A stretch of DNA of 64,000 nt, from positions 310,001-374,000 of the forward strand of contig NC_018027.1 in the NCBI RefSeq assembly GCF_000266905.1, written 5' to 3'. Under the pieces are notes generated by a model that ran no database searches, was not told the origin of the DNA, and was given only the letters and a program-made list of their open reading frames with translations. Origin of the DNA: Mycolicibacterium chubuense NBB4 (GTDB lineage: Bacteria > Actinomycetota > Actinomycetes > Mycobacteriales > Mycobacteriaceae). Every line of letters starts with the position of its first letter. The stretch's first letter is position 1. A program made the translations under genes and the position numbers. This document shows positions 55,766 to 64,000 of this stretch, one piece after another.

Positions 55766-55805
55766 AGCGCTGCACGAGGGCGCCGCGGCATGGCACCCTC
55801 GCTAC

Positions 55806-56486
55806 GTGTCCACGCCGAGGACCGGGCCCACACTGCTGGTGGTGGAAGACGACCGGGCACTGAGCGCGATGCTCGTCGATTTGTTCGCCGAGCAGGGCTA
55901 CCGCGTGCAGGCGGCTTACGACGGGCAGCACGCCCTTCATCTCGGGCTCACCGCCGGTTACGACGCCATGATCGTCGACCGGGGGTTGCCGGTGATGGAC
56001 GGCGCCGAACTGGTGGCGCTGCTGCGTGCGCGCGGCGTCACGACGCCCGTGCTGCTGCTGACCGCGCGCGGGTCGGTCGACGACCGGGTCGAGGGACTGG
56101 ACGCGGGGGCGCAGGACTATCTGGTCAAACCGTTCGAGATCCCGGAACTGCTGGCCCGGGTGCGGGCGCTGGTGCGGCGCATGGACGGTGCGGGCAGCGT
56201 CGTGTCCGTGGGCGGGCTGCGGCTGGACCGGGTGACCCGGCGGGTGTCGGGGGCCACGCCCGCCGGCGTCGAGGTCGAACTGTCCGAGCGGGAGGCGTCG
56301 CTGCTGGCGACGTTGATGGGGGCGCCGCGACGGGTGTTCAGCCGGGGGCAGCTGCTCGACTCGGTCTTCGACGGTGCCGAGTCGCCCGGGGCCGTCGACT
56401 CGTATGTGCACTATCTGCGGCGCAAGCTCGGCAAACAGGTGGTGCGCACCGTGCACCGGACCGGCTACCGATTCGGACTCGAGTGA
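55806..56486 (+). CDS. OmpR-family response regulator
   Basis: 226 aa. Receiver domain with phosphoacceptor Asp58 (MIVDRGLPVMDG), conserved LLTARG and the KPF lysine. The C-terminal winged-helix DNA-binding domain ends VHYLRRKLGKQVVRTVHRTGYRFGL, split by DSVFDGAES. GTG 55806. The stop overlaps the GTG of the kinase gene, so the pair is coupled. Confidence 0.92.
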   Translation: MSTPRTGPTLLVVEDDRALSAMLVDLFAEQGYRVQAAYDGQHALHLGLTAGYDAMIVDRGLPVMDGAELVALLRARGVTTPVLLLTARGSVDDRVEGLDAGAQDYLVKPFEIPELLARVRALVRRMDGAGSVVSVGGLRLDRVTRRVSGATPAGVEVELSEREASLLATLMGAPRRVFSRGQLLDSVFDGAESPGAVDSYVHYLRRKLGKQVVRTVHRTGYRFGLE

Positions 56487-57733
56487 GAAGCCGGCGCCGG
56501 ACGGGTGGCGGCGATCATCACCAACAGCCGGTGCCACCCGGCGATCTGAGCATGGTGAGGCGCGCGGGGCGGATCGCCGCGCTGCAGGCGTCCCTGGCGT
56601 TGGCCGCCGTGCTGTTGGTCGTCGGCGCGGTGGTGTTCGCCGTCGATGTCCGCGTGCAGAACCGGCAGATCGACGCGCAACTCGCCGCGGTCGCCGCGAC
56701 CGCGGACGATGTCAACGATCCGCCTCCCGGTATGGAGCTGGTCTTCCAGGGCGTCGACGGCAAGGTGTCGACGAGCGACGGGGGCGCGCCGGGCGTCGAA
56801 TTGCTGTCCCGTCCAGCAGGTTTGACGGAACTCGAAGCCGACGGCGACGACTTGCGGGCGTTGGTGGCCGACCGGCCCAGGGGCCGCGTCGTCGCGATGC
56901 TCGACATGGCGCCGTATCACCGTGGCCGTGACCGGCTGCTGCTCTCGCTCGGATTCGCTGAACTGGCAGGCATTCTCGCCTCGATCGCGGTGGTGGCGCT
57001 GTTCACCCGCCGGTCTGTGCGACCCCTGGCGCAGGCGCTGGCACTGCAGCGCCGGTTCGTCGCCGACGCGTCGCACGAATTGCGGGCACCGCTGACGGTG
57101 TTGCACACCAGGGCACAGATGCTGGCGCGCCGAGTGGAGACGGGCGATCCGCAGGCGCTGCAGCGTGAGGCCGACGAACTGGTGGCCGACACGAGGATCC
57201 TCGGTGAAGTGGTCGAGGATCTGCTCGCGTCGGCCACCATGACGGCCCCGGGCGCGCCGCGGGATCGCGTCGACATCGCTTCGATCGCGCGCGCGGTGTG
57301 CGAAAGCATGACCCCCTACGCCGAAACCCTCGGTGCCACGGTCCGATTCGGGTCAGAGCAGTCGGACGACGACGCGCGGTTCGAGGTGATGGGGTCGAGG
57401 GCCGCGCTGCGCCGGGCGCTGACTTCGTTGATCGACAACGCGCTGGCACATCTGGGTGACCATGGAACCGTCGACGTCCGGGTGGGGCGCGACGGCGGAC
57501 TGGTCAGCATCACTGTCGCCGATGACGGAGTCGGCATCGATCCACAGACGATGGCGACGCTGTTCGACCGCTTCTCTCATGGCGGCGAGCACAGCGGACG
57601 ACGCCTGCGCGAACCCCACGGCATCGGGCTCGCCCTGGTCAGGGAGATCGTGCAGGCCCACGACGGAGAGGTTGCGGTGACGTCATCGCCGGGTTCGGGT
57701 ACGACTTTCACGATGACGCTGCCTGCCCGATAG
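56483..57733 (+). CDS. Sensor histidine kinase
   Basis: 416 aa from GTG 56483, or about 393 aa from ATG 56552. Two membrane segments (about residues 32-55 and 150-175) flank a short external sensor domain. The dimerisation domain has phosphoacceptor His198 (DASHELRAPL), and the ATPase domain has the N box, VADDGVGIDP and GIGLALVREIV. It works with the regulator just upstream. Convergent with the ABC exporter permease, eight bases between stops, so export may be its target process. Confidence 0.9.
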   Translation: MRSRRRTGGGDHHQQPVPPGDLSMVRRAGRIAALQASLALAAVLLVVGAVVFAVDVRVQNRQIDAQLAAVAATADDVNDPPPGMELVFQGVDGKVSTSDGGAPGVELLSRPAGLTELEADGDDLRALVADRPRGRVVAMLDMAPYHRGRDRLLLSLGFAELAGILASIAVVALFTRRSVRPLAQALALQRRFVADASHELRAPLTVLHTRAQMLARRVETGDPQALQREADELVADTRILGEVVEDLLASATMTAPGAPRDRVDIASIARAVCESMTPYAETLGATVRFGSEQSDDDARFEVMGSRAALRRALTSLIDNALAHLGDHGTVDVRVGRDGGLVSITVADDGVGIDPQTMATLFDRFSHGGEHSGRRLREPHGIGLALVREIVQAHDGEVAVTSSPGSGTTFTMTLPAR

Positions 57734-57741
57734 CCTCCCGC

Positions 57742-60246
57742 TCAGTCGACGCTGACGGCCTCGATGATGTCCATCCGGGTGGCACGTACTGCAGGCGGCA
57801 CCGCTCCGAGCAGACAGACCACGACGGCGGCCACACCGACGCCGAGCACCTCGGGGCTCGGATGCCACGCGACGTCGATGCTGAGCACATTCGTCAGTGC
57901 CAGAGAGGTGAGGTACTGGATCGCGATCCCCAGCACCAAGCCGACGGCCCCTCCGACGACGCCGACGCCCGTCGCCTCCGAAAGGACTGCGGCAAGCGTG
58001 AAGCGGCGACTGGCCCCGATGGCACGCAACGCCCCGATCTCGCGGCGCCGGTCCAGCACCGACAGCATCAAGACGTTGAGCAGGGTGATCGCCGCCACGG
58101 CCACCACGATCCAGCCGATGACGGTGATGATCGCGGTCACCGGGTCCAGCGCGCTGCGAACGCCGCGCAGCGCCTCGGCGCCGGTGTAGACGAACGTTCC
58201 CGGCGCCACCGCGGCGCGGATCGCGGCCTGCACGGCGTGCACGTCCGCACCGCGGGCGACGGTGACCTCCAGGTCGCTGGCGCCGGGCCGGTCGAACCAG
58301 GTGCGCATGGTGTCGAGGTCCATGGCGATGGTTCCGGTCATGCCGGAGAAGTACGGGATCAGCGCGACCACGTGCACCCGACGCTGCCCGGTCGGTGTCG
58401 GCAGTGTGAGGTCGTCGCCTTCCGAAAGGTGCAGCGCGTGACCGAGATCGCGCGAGAGCGCGATGCCTCGACCTGCGGCAAGTTCGGCACGCTGTGCTTG
58501 CGGGAGCGCGGTGTAGATGTCGCGGTGGGAGCCGGGCGCGACACCGAGCAGCATCACCCGGGTGCCGTTGATGCTCGCGAACTCCATCTGGTCGGGCACC
58601 ACGCGCTCGACGCCGGGAACGGCCGCAACGGCCGTCTCCGTGTCGGGCGGTAGCAGCGTCGACGAATAGTCCGACGGCGCTGCGGAACTGACCCACAGAT
58701 CGGTGTGAGCCACCGACGAGAACGACGCCACCGTCGAGTCGACCGCGTCGGCGGTGGCACCGGTCACCGCGACCGTCGTCACCACCGCGGTCACGACGGT
58801 CATCAGGGCCACCCACATTCGTTGCGGCGCGCGTTGCATGTTGGCAGCGCCGAGCGCGCCCGGGCCGCCGAACACTCGCGTCACAGCTGCGGCGGCGCGC
58901 GTGATGGCTCCGGATGCGGCGAAGCACAGCGCTGCCGCACCGATGAACGCCACCGCGATCGATGCGACGACGCCGCGCCCCAGATCCGCTGTCACGATCA
59001 GGATCGTCGCCAGCACGAGAGCTGCTCCCACGACGGCGGCGACCACCCGCATGCGACGCAGACGCGACCCGTTCGCCGGCGGTGCCGAGGCGGCGGGTGC
59101 CAACGCCTCGACGGGCGACACGCTGTAGACCTGGCGGGCGGCGAGAGCGGATGCGGTGACGCTGGCCGCCAGGCACGCGACGATGGTGAGCGGCACGACG
59201 TAGGGTGCCAGCACGTACTCGATGTGCGCTTGGAGGGACTGCACCATGGTCGGTGGTAGAGCGTCGATCGCGAAGTGGCCGATCACGATTCCCGCGAGGG
59301 ACCCGAGCACGCCTCCGGCGAGGCCGAGCAGCGCGGCTTCGGCCAGCATGTCGGCCATGATCGTGCGTCGACGACCGCCCAGCGCGCGCAGCGTCGCGAT
59401 CGCCGGTCGGCGTTGAGCGATCGCGATGCTCATCGCGTTGTAGCTCAGGAACGCGGCGACGACCAGCGACACCGACGCGGCGAGAAGGGTCATCGCCTGC
59501 AGGATCGCAAAGGAGCTGCTGGCTTGCGCCGCACGGAAACTCGGGGCTGCGACCACTGCGCGGCCGCCGATCGCGGTGGCGATGTCGGCGCGGACGCGGT
59601 CGACGTCGGCGCCCTTGTCGGTGAAGACGAGGATCGAGTCCAGGCGGTGCTCCTTGCCCGAGATCCGTTGGGCCAGTTCGAGCGGCGCCATCACGAATCG
59701 CGCTTCGTTGAGCCGTTGGGCGGCGGGCCCGCCCACCACCGCGCCCGCGGTCACCGGTGCGGACCCGATCGTGAAGTGGTCGCCGCGGTCGACGCCGACG
59801 CCGCTGCCGACCACCACCCCGTTGGTCACCGGGCGGTCAGGAGGCGGGCCGCGCAGCTGATCCTGGATCGCGGTCTGCAGGTCGGAGTGCAGCGCCGCGG
59901 CATTGGCTCCGATGCCGAGCACAAGGATGCGCTGATCGCCCGCAGTCGTCGCCGTCCTCGTCAGAGGCACTGCGGCGGTGACGTTGTGCACCTGGGAGAC
60001 TCGATCGAAGAGCGCCTGATCGAATCCCTCCGCGGTGATTCCCGAAACTTCCAGGTCGGCGTCACCGCCGATGCTGGCCGACAGGCGGTCGATGGAACCG
60101 GTGATCGATCCGGACACGCCGAGGACGGCCACGAGCAGGGTCGCGGACACGGCGATCACCGCCGCCGAGGCCAGGGCGCGCACCCAATGGGTTCGCAGTT
60201 CGCGGGCGGTGAGCGTGCGCAGGCGACTGTAAGCGGCGAACGGCAC
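57742..60246 (-). CDS. ABC exporter permease, MacB/FtsX-type (two FtsX units)
   Basis: 834 aa from GTG 60246 (ATG 60294 is possible but overlaps the ATPase gene). N-terminal membrane segment, a large external MacB-type domain, then three membrane segments with the FtsX loop (RPAIATLRALGGRRRTIMADML). A second external domain and FtsX unit follow (DRRREIGALRAIGASRRFT). Two repeated units in one chain are typical of actinobacterial LolCE/MacB-like systems. Transports lipids, peptides or signals outward. Confidence 0.87.
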   Translation of the reverse strand: MPFAAYSRLRTLTARELRTHWVRALASAAVIAVSATLLVAVLGVSGSITGSIDRLSASIGGDADLEVSGITAEGFDQALFDRVSQVHNVTAAVPLTRTATTAGDQRILVLGIGANAAALHSDLQTAIQDQLRGPPPDRPVTNGVVVGSGVGVDRGDHFTIGSAPVTAGAVVGGPAAQRLNEARFVMAPLELAQRISGKEHRLDSILVFTDKGADVDRVRADIATAIGGRAVVAAPSFRAAQASSSFAILQAMTLLAASVSLVVAAFLSYNAMSIAIAQRRPAIATLRALGGRRRTIMADMLAEAALLGLAGGVLGSLAGIVIGHFAIDALPPTMVQSLQAHIEYVLAPYVVPLTIVACLAASVTASALAARQVYSVSPVEALAPAASAPPANGSRLRRMRVVAAVVGAALVLATILIVTADLGRGVVASIAVAFIGAAALCFAASGAITRAAAAVTRVFGGPGALGAANMQRAPQRMWVALMTVVTAVVTTVAVTGATADAVDSTVASFSSVAHTDLWVSSAAPSDYSSTLLPPDTETAVAAVPGVERVVPDQMEFASINGTRVMLLGVAPGSHRDIYTALPQAQRAELAAGRGIALSRDLGHALHLSEGDDLTLPTPTGQRRVHVVALIPYFSGMTGTIAMDLDTMRTWFDRPGASDLEVTVARGADVHAVQAAIRAAVAPGTFVYTGAEALRGVRSALDPVTAIITVIGWIVVAVAAITLLNVLMLSVLDRRREIGALRAIGASRRFTLAAVLSEATGVGVVGGAVGLVLGIAIQYLTSLALTNVLSIDVAWHPSPEVLGVGVAAVVVCLLGAVPPAVRATRMDIIEAVSVD

Positions 60247-60250
60247 TGCG

Positions 60251-61069
60251 CTACAGAGGATCCGACGTCGGACCGGCGGCCGGCGCCATGTCATCGGCGA
60301 ATTCGAACCGCAGGTCTTCGATCACATCGGTCACCGCGTCGGCGAGACCGACGCGTGCGTGGCGGCCGGTGGCGGTCGGCGTGTCGGGGCGCACGTCGGC
60401 GGTGACGACGCCGTCGTGCAGGGTGATCACCCGGTCGGTCGTTGCGGCGGCCTCCAGGTTGTGGGTGACCATCAGCACGGCACGGTCTCCGTCGTGGGCG
60501 ACGTGAGACAGCAGCTCGAGGACCGCTGCCCCCGTCACGGAATCCAGATTCCCCGTGGGTTCGTCGGCCAGGATCAACGGTGGGTCCATCAGGAGCGCGC
60601 GGGCCACGGCGACCCGTTGCATTTGCCCACCGGACAGCTCCGACGGGCGATGGTGGGCGCGTCGTCCCAATCCCACCAGATCCAGTAGCTGGAGGGCCCT
60701 GCTGCGGACGTCGCGCAGGCCCCGCCCGTCGAGCAGAGCGGGTACGGCGACGTTCTCCCACGCCGTCAGCGTGGGCAGCAGGTTGAAGAACTGGAAGATG
60801 AACCCGACCTGATGGCGGCGGAACCGGGCCTGCTCGTCGTCGCTCATGGCGGCGAGCTCGGCGTCGTTGACGCGGATCGACCCCGAGTCGGGCGCATCGA
60901 GGGCGCCGAGCAGGTGCAGCAGTGTGCTCTTGCCTGCACCGGACGGCCCGACCACCGAGACGAATTCGCCGCCGTGCAGGTGCAGGCTGACGTTGTCCAG
61001 CGCGCGGACGGTCTGCCCGCCGGCGCGATAGGACCGAACGACATCGGTCATGGTGACGTGCAGCGTCAC
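60251..61069 (-). CDS. ABC exporter ATPase, LolD/MacB-type
   Basis: 272 aa. Walker A GPSGAGKS (residues 41-48), Q-loop [13 protein letters not shown] (LolD/MacB-type), signature [15 protein letters not shown], Walker [14 protein letters not shown] and H-loop [12 protein letters not shown] 61069. It is followed by the permease after four bases and preceded by the GNAT-like gene with 18 bases between, so the three form one operon. Confidence 0.9.
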   Translation of the reverse strand: MTLHVTMTDVVRSYRAGGQTVRALDNVSLHLHGGEFVSVVGPSGAGKSTLLHLLGALDAPDSGSIRVNDAELAAMSDDEQARFRRHQVGFIFQFFNLLPTLTAWENVAVPALLDGRGLRDVRSRALQLLDLVGLGRRAHHRPSELSGGQMQRVAVARALLMDPPLILADEPTGNLDSVTGAAVLELLSHVAHDGDRAVLMVTHNLEAAATTDRVITLHDGVVTADVRPDTPTATGRHARVGLADAVTDVIEDLRFEFADDMAPAAGPTSDPL

Positions 61070-61087
61070 AGAGCGTCCGGCACCGCG

Positions 61088-61879
61088 TCAGGACAGCGTC
61101 TGGAACGCATGGCTGTGGCTTCGCCGGGCGCATTCCCGGATCTTCTGGCCCACCCGGCGGTTGCCGTCGGCGGCGACCTTCAGCAGCGAGGGGATATGCG
61201 CGTAGACCGCCTGATTGTCCGGTGCGTCCATGTGGGTGAACGGTGGCGTGCCGGCCAGCGCGACGAGCGGCAACCCGAGCAGGTCGCGGGCGGTCTTGAC
61301 GACGGGGGCGTCCAGGACGGCGACGAAATGCTGGATGTCGTCGCGCATCGCCGCGGCGAAGACAGTCAGCATCACCTGCATGTGGATGGTGGGTGATTTC
61401 CGGCGGTAGCGGCGCGGGACAGCGGCCGTCGCCCCGTCCCAGCACTTGTCGAGGTCGTCGATACCGTGCCGAGCCTGGACCGCGTCGACGGGGATCGCGA
61501 TCGGGGCGATCGGAGATTTCCGGCAGTCGTCGAGATCCACAATCGTCTTCAGGCCGGCCGGCGAGTTCCGGATCATCCGCAGTACCCCGGCAGGCGCTGA
61601 CGCCTCGGTGTCGATGGCGAGGAAGAACACGCTGCTCTCCTCATACGGACCGTATTCGCGCTGCATCGTCGCGGCGTCGTTACCCCAGGACTCGAAGAAC
61701 ACCTCACGTTCGAGCTGCCGGGCGATGTTGGCAAAGGGATCGGAGCCCTCGATCTCGAAACAGACGAAGCGCTGGCTGTGGTGCGGCGGCGTCGTCGCGA
61801 GAAACTCCCGCGTCAAGTGGTCGCGTTCGGCATCGGGCAGTTCGTAGCTGTAGGGAAGGTGAGCGGTTGGCTTGGTCAT
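61088..61879 (-). CDS. GNAT/acyl-synthase-like protein of unknown substrate
   Basis: 263 aa from ATG 61879. The middle region (LEREVFFESWGND, YEESSVFFLAIDTEA and AGVLRMIRNSPAGLKTIVDL) recalls the GNAT-fold autoinducer or N-acyl-amino-acid synthases: an acceptor-side acidic patch, then a beta strand with an R-rich motif. No exact match to LuxI or FeeM was recognised, and the identity is uncertain. It heads the operon with an ABC exporter, so its product may be the exported molecule. Confidence 0.55.
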   Translation of the reverse strand: MTKPTAHLPYSYELPDAERDHLTREFLATTPPHHSQRFVCFEIEGSDPFANIARQLEREVFFESWGNDAATMQREYGPYEESSVFFLAIDTEASAPAGVLRMIRNSPAGLKTIVDLDDCRKSPIAPIAIPVDAVQARHGIDDLDKCWDGATAAVPRRYRRKSPTIHMQVMLTVFAAAMRDDIQHFVAVLDAPVVKTARDLLGLPLVALAGTPPFTHMDAPDNQAVYAHIPSLLKVAADGNRRVGQKIRECARRSHSHAFQTLS

Positions 61880-62078
61880 CGGCAAGGGCGTTTCCCGTCC
61901 TTCGTCGAGCGCACACAGCCGATTGGGTGGCCGCATTGCGGTGATTTCACATGCGAAGTCTCATCGCCGCGGGTCGGACACGACCATGCCATCCCGCGGG
62001 GACCGGCGCAATGGGACGCACCTGTGGGAACGCTGGGGATGGAAAATCGTCGACGGAACCGCCCACGTCAGCGCGACC

Positions 62079-63947
62079 TCACGCGGCGATGGCGGCGCGC
62101 TGCAGATTCCCGGCGTCAGAGGCCGCCTTCAACAACTGGGGGATCGTCAGGTCGCCGTAGCCGGCGTCGACGGGGCCGCGCGCGGTTCCCAACCACGGCA
62201 CCACTCCCGGGTCGGGAACCACGTCGAGGTGGTAGGCCTGCACGCCGGGAAGGTGGTATTGGAAGAAGTTGCCGAGGAAGTCGGCGATGAAGATGAGATT
62301 CCGGATCGGGCCCTCGCCCCACAGCGTGACCGCGTTGAGCAACGGCGTCATCGCCGCGGGGTCGCCGATCATCACGATCGAACCGTAGTGCGGTTTGCTG
62401 CCGCCTCCGGGCACATAGGGCGGCATGAACGGCTGCAGTCCCGGCAGGTCGGTGGCCATGAAAGGCGCAGGGTCGCCGTACGTCTCGATGTTGACGAACA
62501 TCGAGTCGGCACCGTTGCCCGGGACGGTGGTGTTCATGCCGGGGGTCTCGAACCCGATGCCGGCGAGGCCGATCTGCTGTGCGACGTATGCGGCCTCCCA
62601 GCCGCCGAGCGAGTGACCCGTGACGAAGATGTCGTCGGTGCCGTAACCCTGTTCTGCGGCAGCGGTCTGCACCCGAGCGGCGAAGCGGAGCGCGTCGTTG
62701 AAGGCCCACGGCGTGGATTGCGTGAAGATCACCTGCAGGTCCGTCAGGATTTGGGTGACGGCGATGAACGGATTGAACAGAAGGTTCGTTCCACCGGTGG
62801 TGCCCTGATAGGCGATGATGATCTGCTGGTCCGGAGTCACCCAGGCCTTGGCCGCCATCCCGGTGAGGATGTTCACCGACGACATCTGAAACCCGTTGAC
62901 GACAAAGGGATTCAAGCCTGCGGGTGTGGTGCCGAGACCGTATGCGGACGCGGACGCATTGAGGAACTGCGCCACGGTCGGAGTCTGCGCCGTCGTCGGA
63001 CCCGTGTACGTCAGCGTCGGTATCGGCGGTTGCGGGGGAGGCGTTCGGTCCAGCCCCGCCCACCGCTCCACTTCGCGGAATGCCGCGAACAGCAGGTTGT
63101 TGATCGGCGGTGCGAGTTTGATCGGAGCCTTGGGGCCATGACTCGACCTGGTGATGTCGAAGACCTGCAATACGGTGTTGACGAGGTGACCGGGAAGCTG
63201 CAGCAGCTTCGCGAGCGGCGACAACGGTTGAGGACTCAGCGGTGTCTCGACGGCGGTCGGACCGGAGACGGCAGTGACCGCCGGCGCTACGGCGTCGACC
63301 TGCGTATCTGCCGACGGTGCAACCGGCTCGCGGTGACTGGTCGGGACGTCGATGGTCAGAGACCGGGCTGCCGGGGCGCGCGTCGCGACCGCCGCGCTGT
63401 CGTGTGCTGCCGCCGCGCGGCCACGCGGCACCTCGACGCGCCCGGCGGTGGAGCTGTCCCGGACGGATCCGCCGCGCGATGCGGCATCGTCCCGCGTAGT
63501 GGTCGAATTGCGTTCCACGACAAATAGTTTGGGACGGATTCGTTCGCCGGCCGTGGTCTGCCGCGGCTGGGAAACGTCGGCCTCGGCAACGTCCGTCCCC
63601 GGTCCTGTGGTGTCCGAGGGCTCGTCGGTGGGAGCATCGGCGTCCGCCCCGCGGGTCTTTCGGTGGTCGGGCTCGGCTCCCTCTTGTGTATCGGCGGAGT
63701 CTTTCGCGTCGGCGGAGTCCGTCGGCGACGCCTGATGTCTCGCCGCTCTGCGGCTCGGGCCCGGCGTGGCGGAGCGGGTGTCGGCCGGGCCGGCGTGGGC
63801 GGCCGCGCCGGAGGTCGAACCGGAGCCGGGGGAGTCGGCCCAGGCCGTGCCCTGTATCGGCGCGCCGACGACCCCGGCGCAGAGCGCTATCGCGGCGACG
63901 CCGTAGCGAATCCCCGGGCGGCTGTGCGCCCGCTCCACCTTCTTCAT
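62079..63947 (-). CDS. Secreted lipase/esterase with long low-complexity N-terminus
   Basis: 622 aa from ATG 63947, which has GGAGGGGAG upstream. Signal peptide at residues 13-37. About 200 residues of Ala/Thr/Ser/Asp/Pro-rich low complexity follow, then the alpha/beta-hydrolase fold: IIIAYQGTTGGTN (oxyanion), VTGHSLGGWEAAYVAQQ (Ser near residue 445), SFVN-like beta strand with YGDPAPFMA (Asp) and QYHLPGVQAYHLD (His). The layout resembles other exported mycobacterial lipases. The natural substrate is unknown. Confidence 0.82.
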   Translation of the reverse strand: MKKVERAHSRPGIRYGVAAIALCAGVVGAPIQGTAWADSPGSGSTSGAAAHAGPADTRSATPGPSRRAARHQASPTDSADAKDSADTQEGAEPDHRKTRGADADAPTDEPSDTTGPGTDVAEADVSQPRQTTAGERIRPKLFVVERNSTTTRDDAASRGGSVRDSSTAGRVEVPRGRAAAAHDSAAVATRAPAARSLTIDVPTSHREPVAPSADTQVDAVAPAVTAVSGPTAVETPLSPQPLSPLAKLLQLPGHLVNTVLQVFDITRSSHGPKAPIKLAPPINNLLFAAFREVERWAGLDRTPPPQPPIPTLTYTGPTTAQTPTVAQFLNASASAYGLGTTPAGLNPFVVNGFQMSSVNILTGMAAKAWVTPDQQIIIAYQGTTGGTNLLFNPFIAVTQILTDLQVIFTQSTPWAFNDALRFAARVQTAAAEQGYGTDDIFVTGHSLGGWEAAYVAQQIGLAGIGFETPGMNTTVPGNGADSMFVNIETYGDPAPFMATDLPGLQPFMPPYVPGGGSKPHYGSIVMIGDPAAMTPLLNAVTLWGEGPIRNLIFIADFLGNFFQYHLPGVQAYHLDVVPDPGVVPWLGTARGPVDAGYGDLTIPQLLKAASDAGNLQRAAIAA

Positions 63948-64000
63948 CGCGGACGACTCCCCTCCTCGCACCGGCACGCCGTCGGTGACAACCTACGTTG
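63948..64000. other. End of window, no gene seen
   Basis: The last 53 bases hold the ribosome site of the secreted lipase (GGAGGGGAG on the minus strand) and no coding pattern. Confidence 0.4.

Overview
The window looks like a chromosomal segment of a rapidly growing mycobacterium (Mycolicibacterium-like). It has high GC content, GTG/ATG starts in tight operons with ATGA or GTGA overlaps, and many paired acyl-CoA dehydrogenases and TetR regulators. From memory of the M. tuberculosis map, gene order from about 16.9 to 28 kb follows Rv0269c-Rv0276 (AEP polymerase, fadD2, fadE6, Rv0272c, TetR, glyoxalase, TetR, DUF2236). From about 29 to 37 kb it follows parts of Rv0293c-Rv0312 (hydrolase, tam, sulfatase remnant, Rv0307c, PAP2, YkuD-like, SnoaL-like, Pro/Thr-rich Hsp70-like). 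The ESX-3 cluster that lies between these two blocks in M. tuberculosis is not here.

Layout. 1-4.7 kb: cobalamin genes cobQ (partial), cobK and cobU face cobM and bluB. An IS110-family element sits exactly in the few bases between the converging cobU and bluB. 4.8-12 kb: a LacI regulator diverges from an inositol/sugar operon made of an MFS transporter, a MocA/IolG dehydrogenase and three TIM-barrel isomerase-like proteins, followed by a TetR. 12-16 kb: purine permease, a small secreted protein and an acyl-CoA dehydrogenase pair. 16-28 kb: STAS protein, AEP polymerase, and the fadD2/fadE6 lipid block with its TetR-glyoxalase divergon. 28-38 kb: methyltransferases, hydrolases, phosphatases, and an Hsp70-like membrane protein with a poly-threonine tail. 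38-45 kb: lactate dehydrogenase, secreted protein, FAD monooxygenase, SDR and a four-gene polyamine-type ABC importer. 45-52 kb: small lipoprotein and hypothetical genes, an epimerase, an MFS exporter, an esterase-lipocalin fusion and a lipase. 52-56 kb: a compact redox operon (Pro-rich membrane protein, ApbE, ferric-reductase-like membrane protein, NuoF-like flavoprotein, ferredoxin). 56-62 kb: a two-component system converging on an ABC efflux system that follows a GNAT/acyl-synthase-like gene. 62-64 kb: a large secreted lipase.

The most interesting signals are four. (1) The 265-nt left end of the IS110 element carries segments matching its own two ends and both flanks of its insertion site, in the order expected of a bridge RNA. 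(2) Four copies of a ~65-bp palindromic repeat lie between genes. (3) The ApbE/NuoF-like/ferredoxin/haem-membrane operon looks like an inner-membrane electron conduit. (4) A GNAT-like gene, ABC exporter and two-component system form a possible signal production, export and sensing unit. Clean operators are visible at the LacI/transporter divergon and at the TetR/glyoxalase divergon. No tRNA, rRNA or CRISPR array was recognised.
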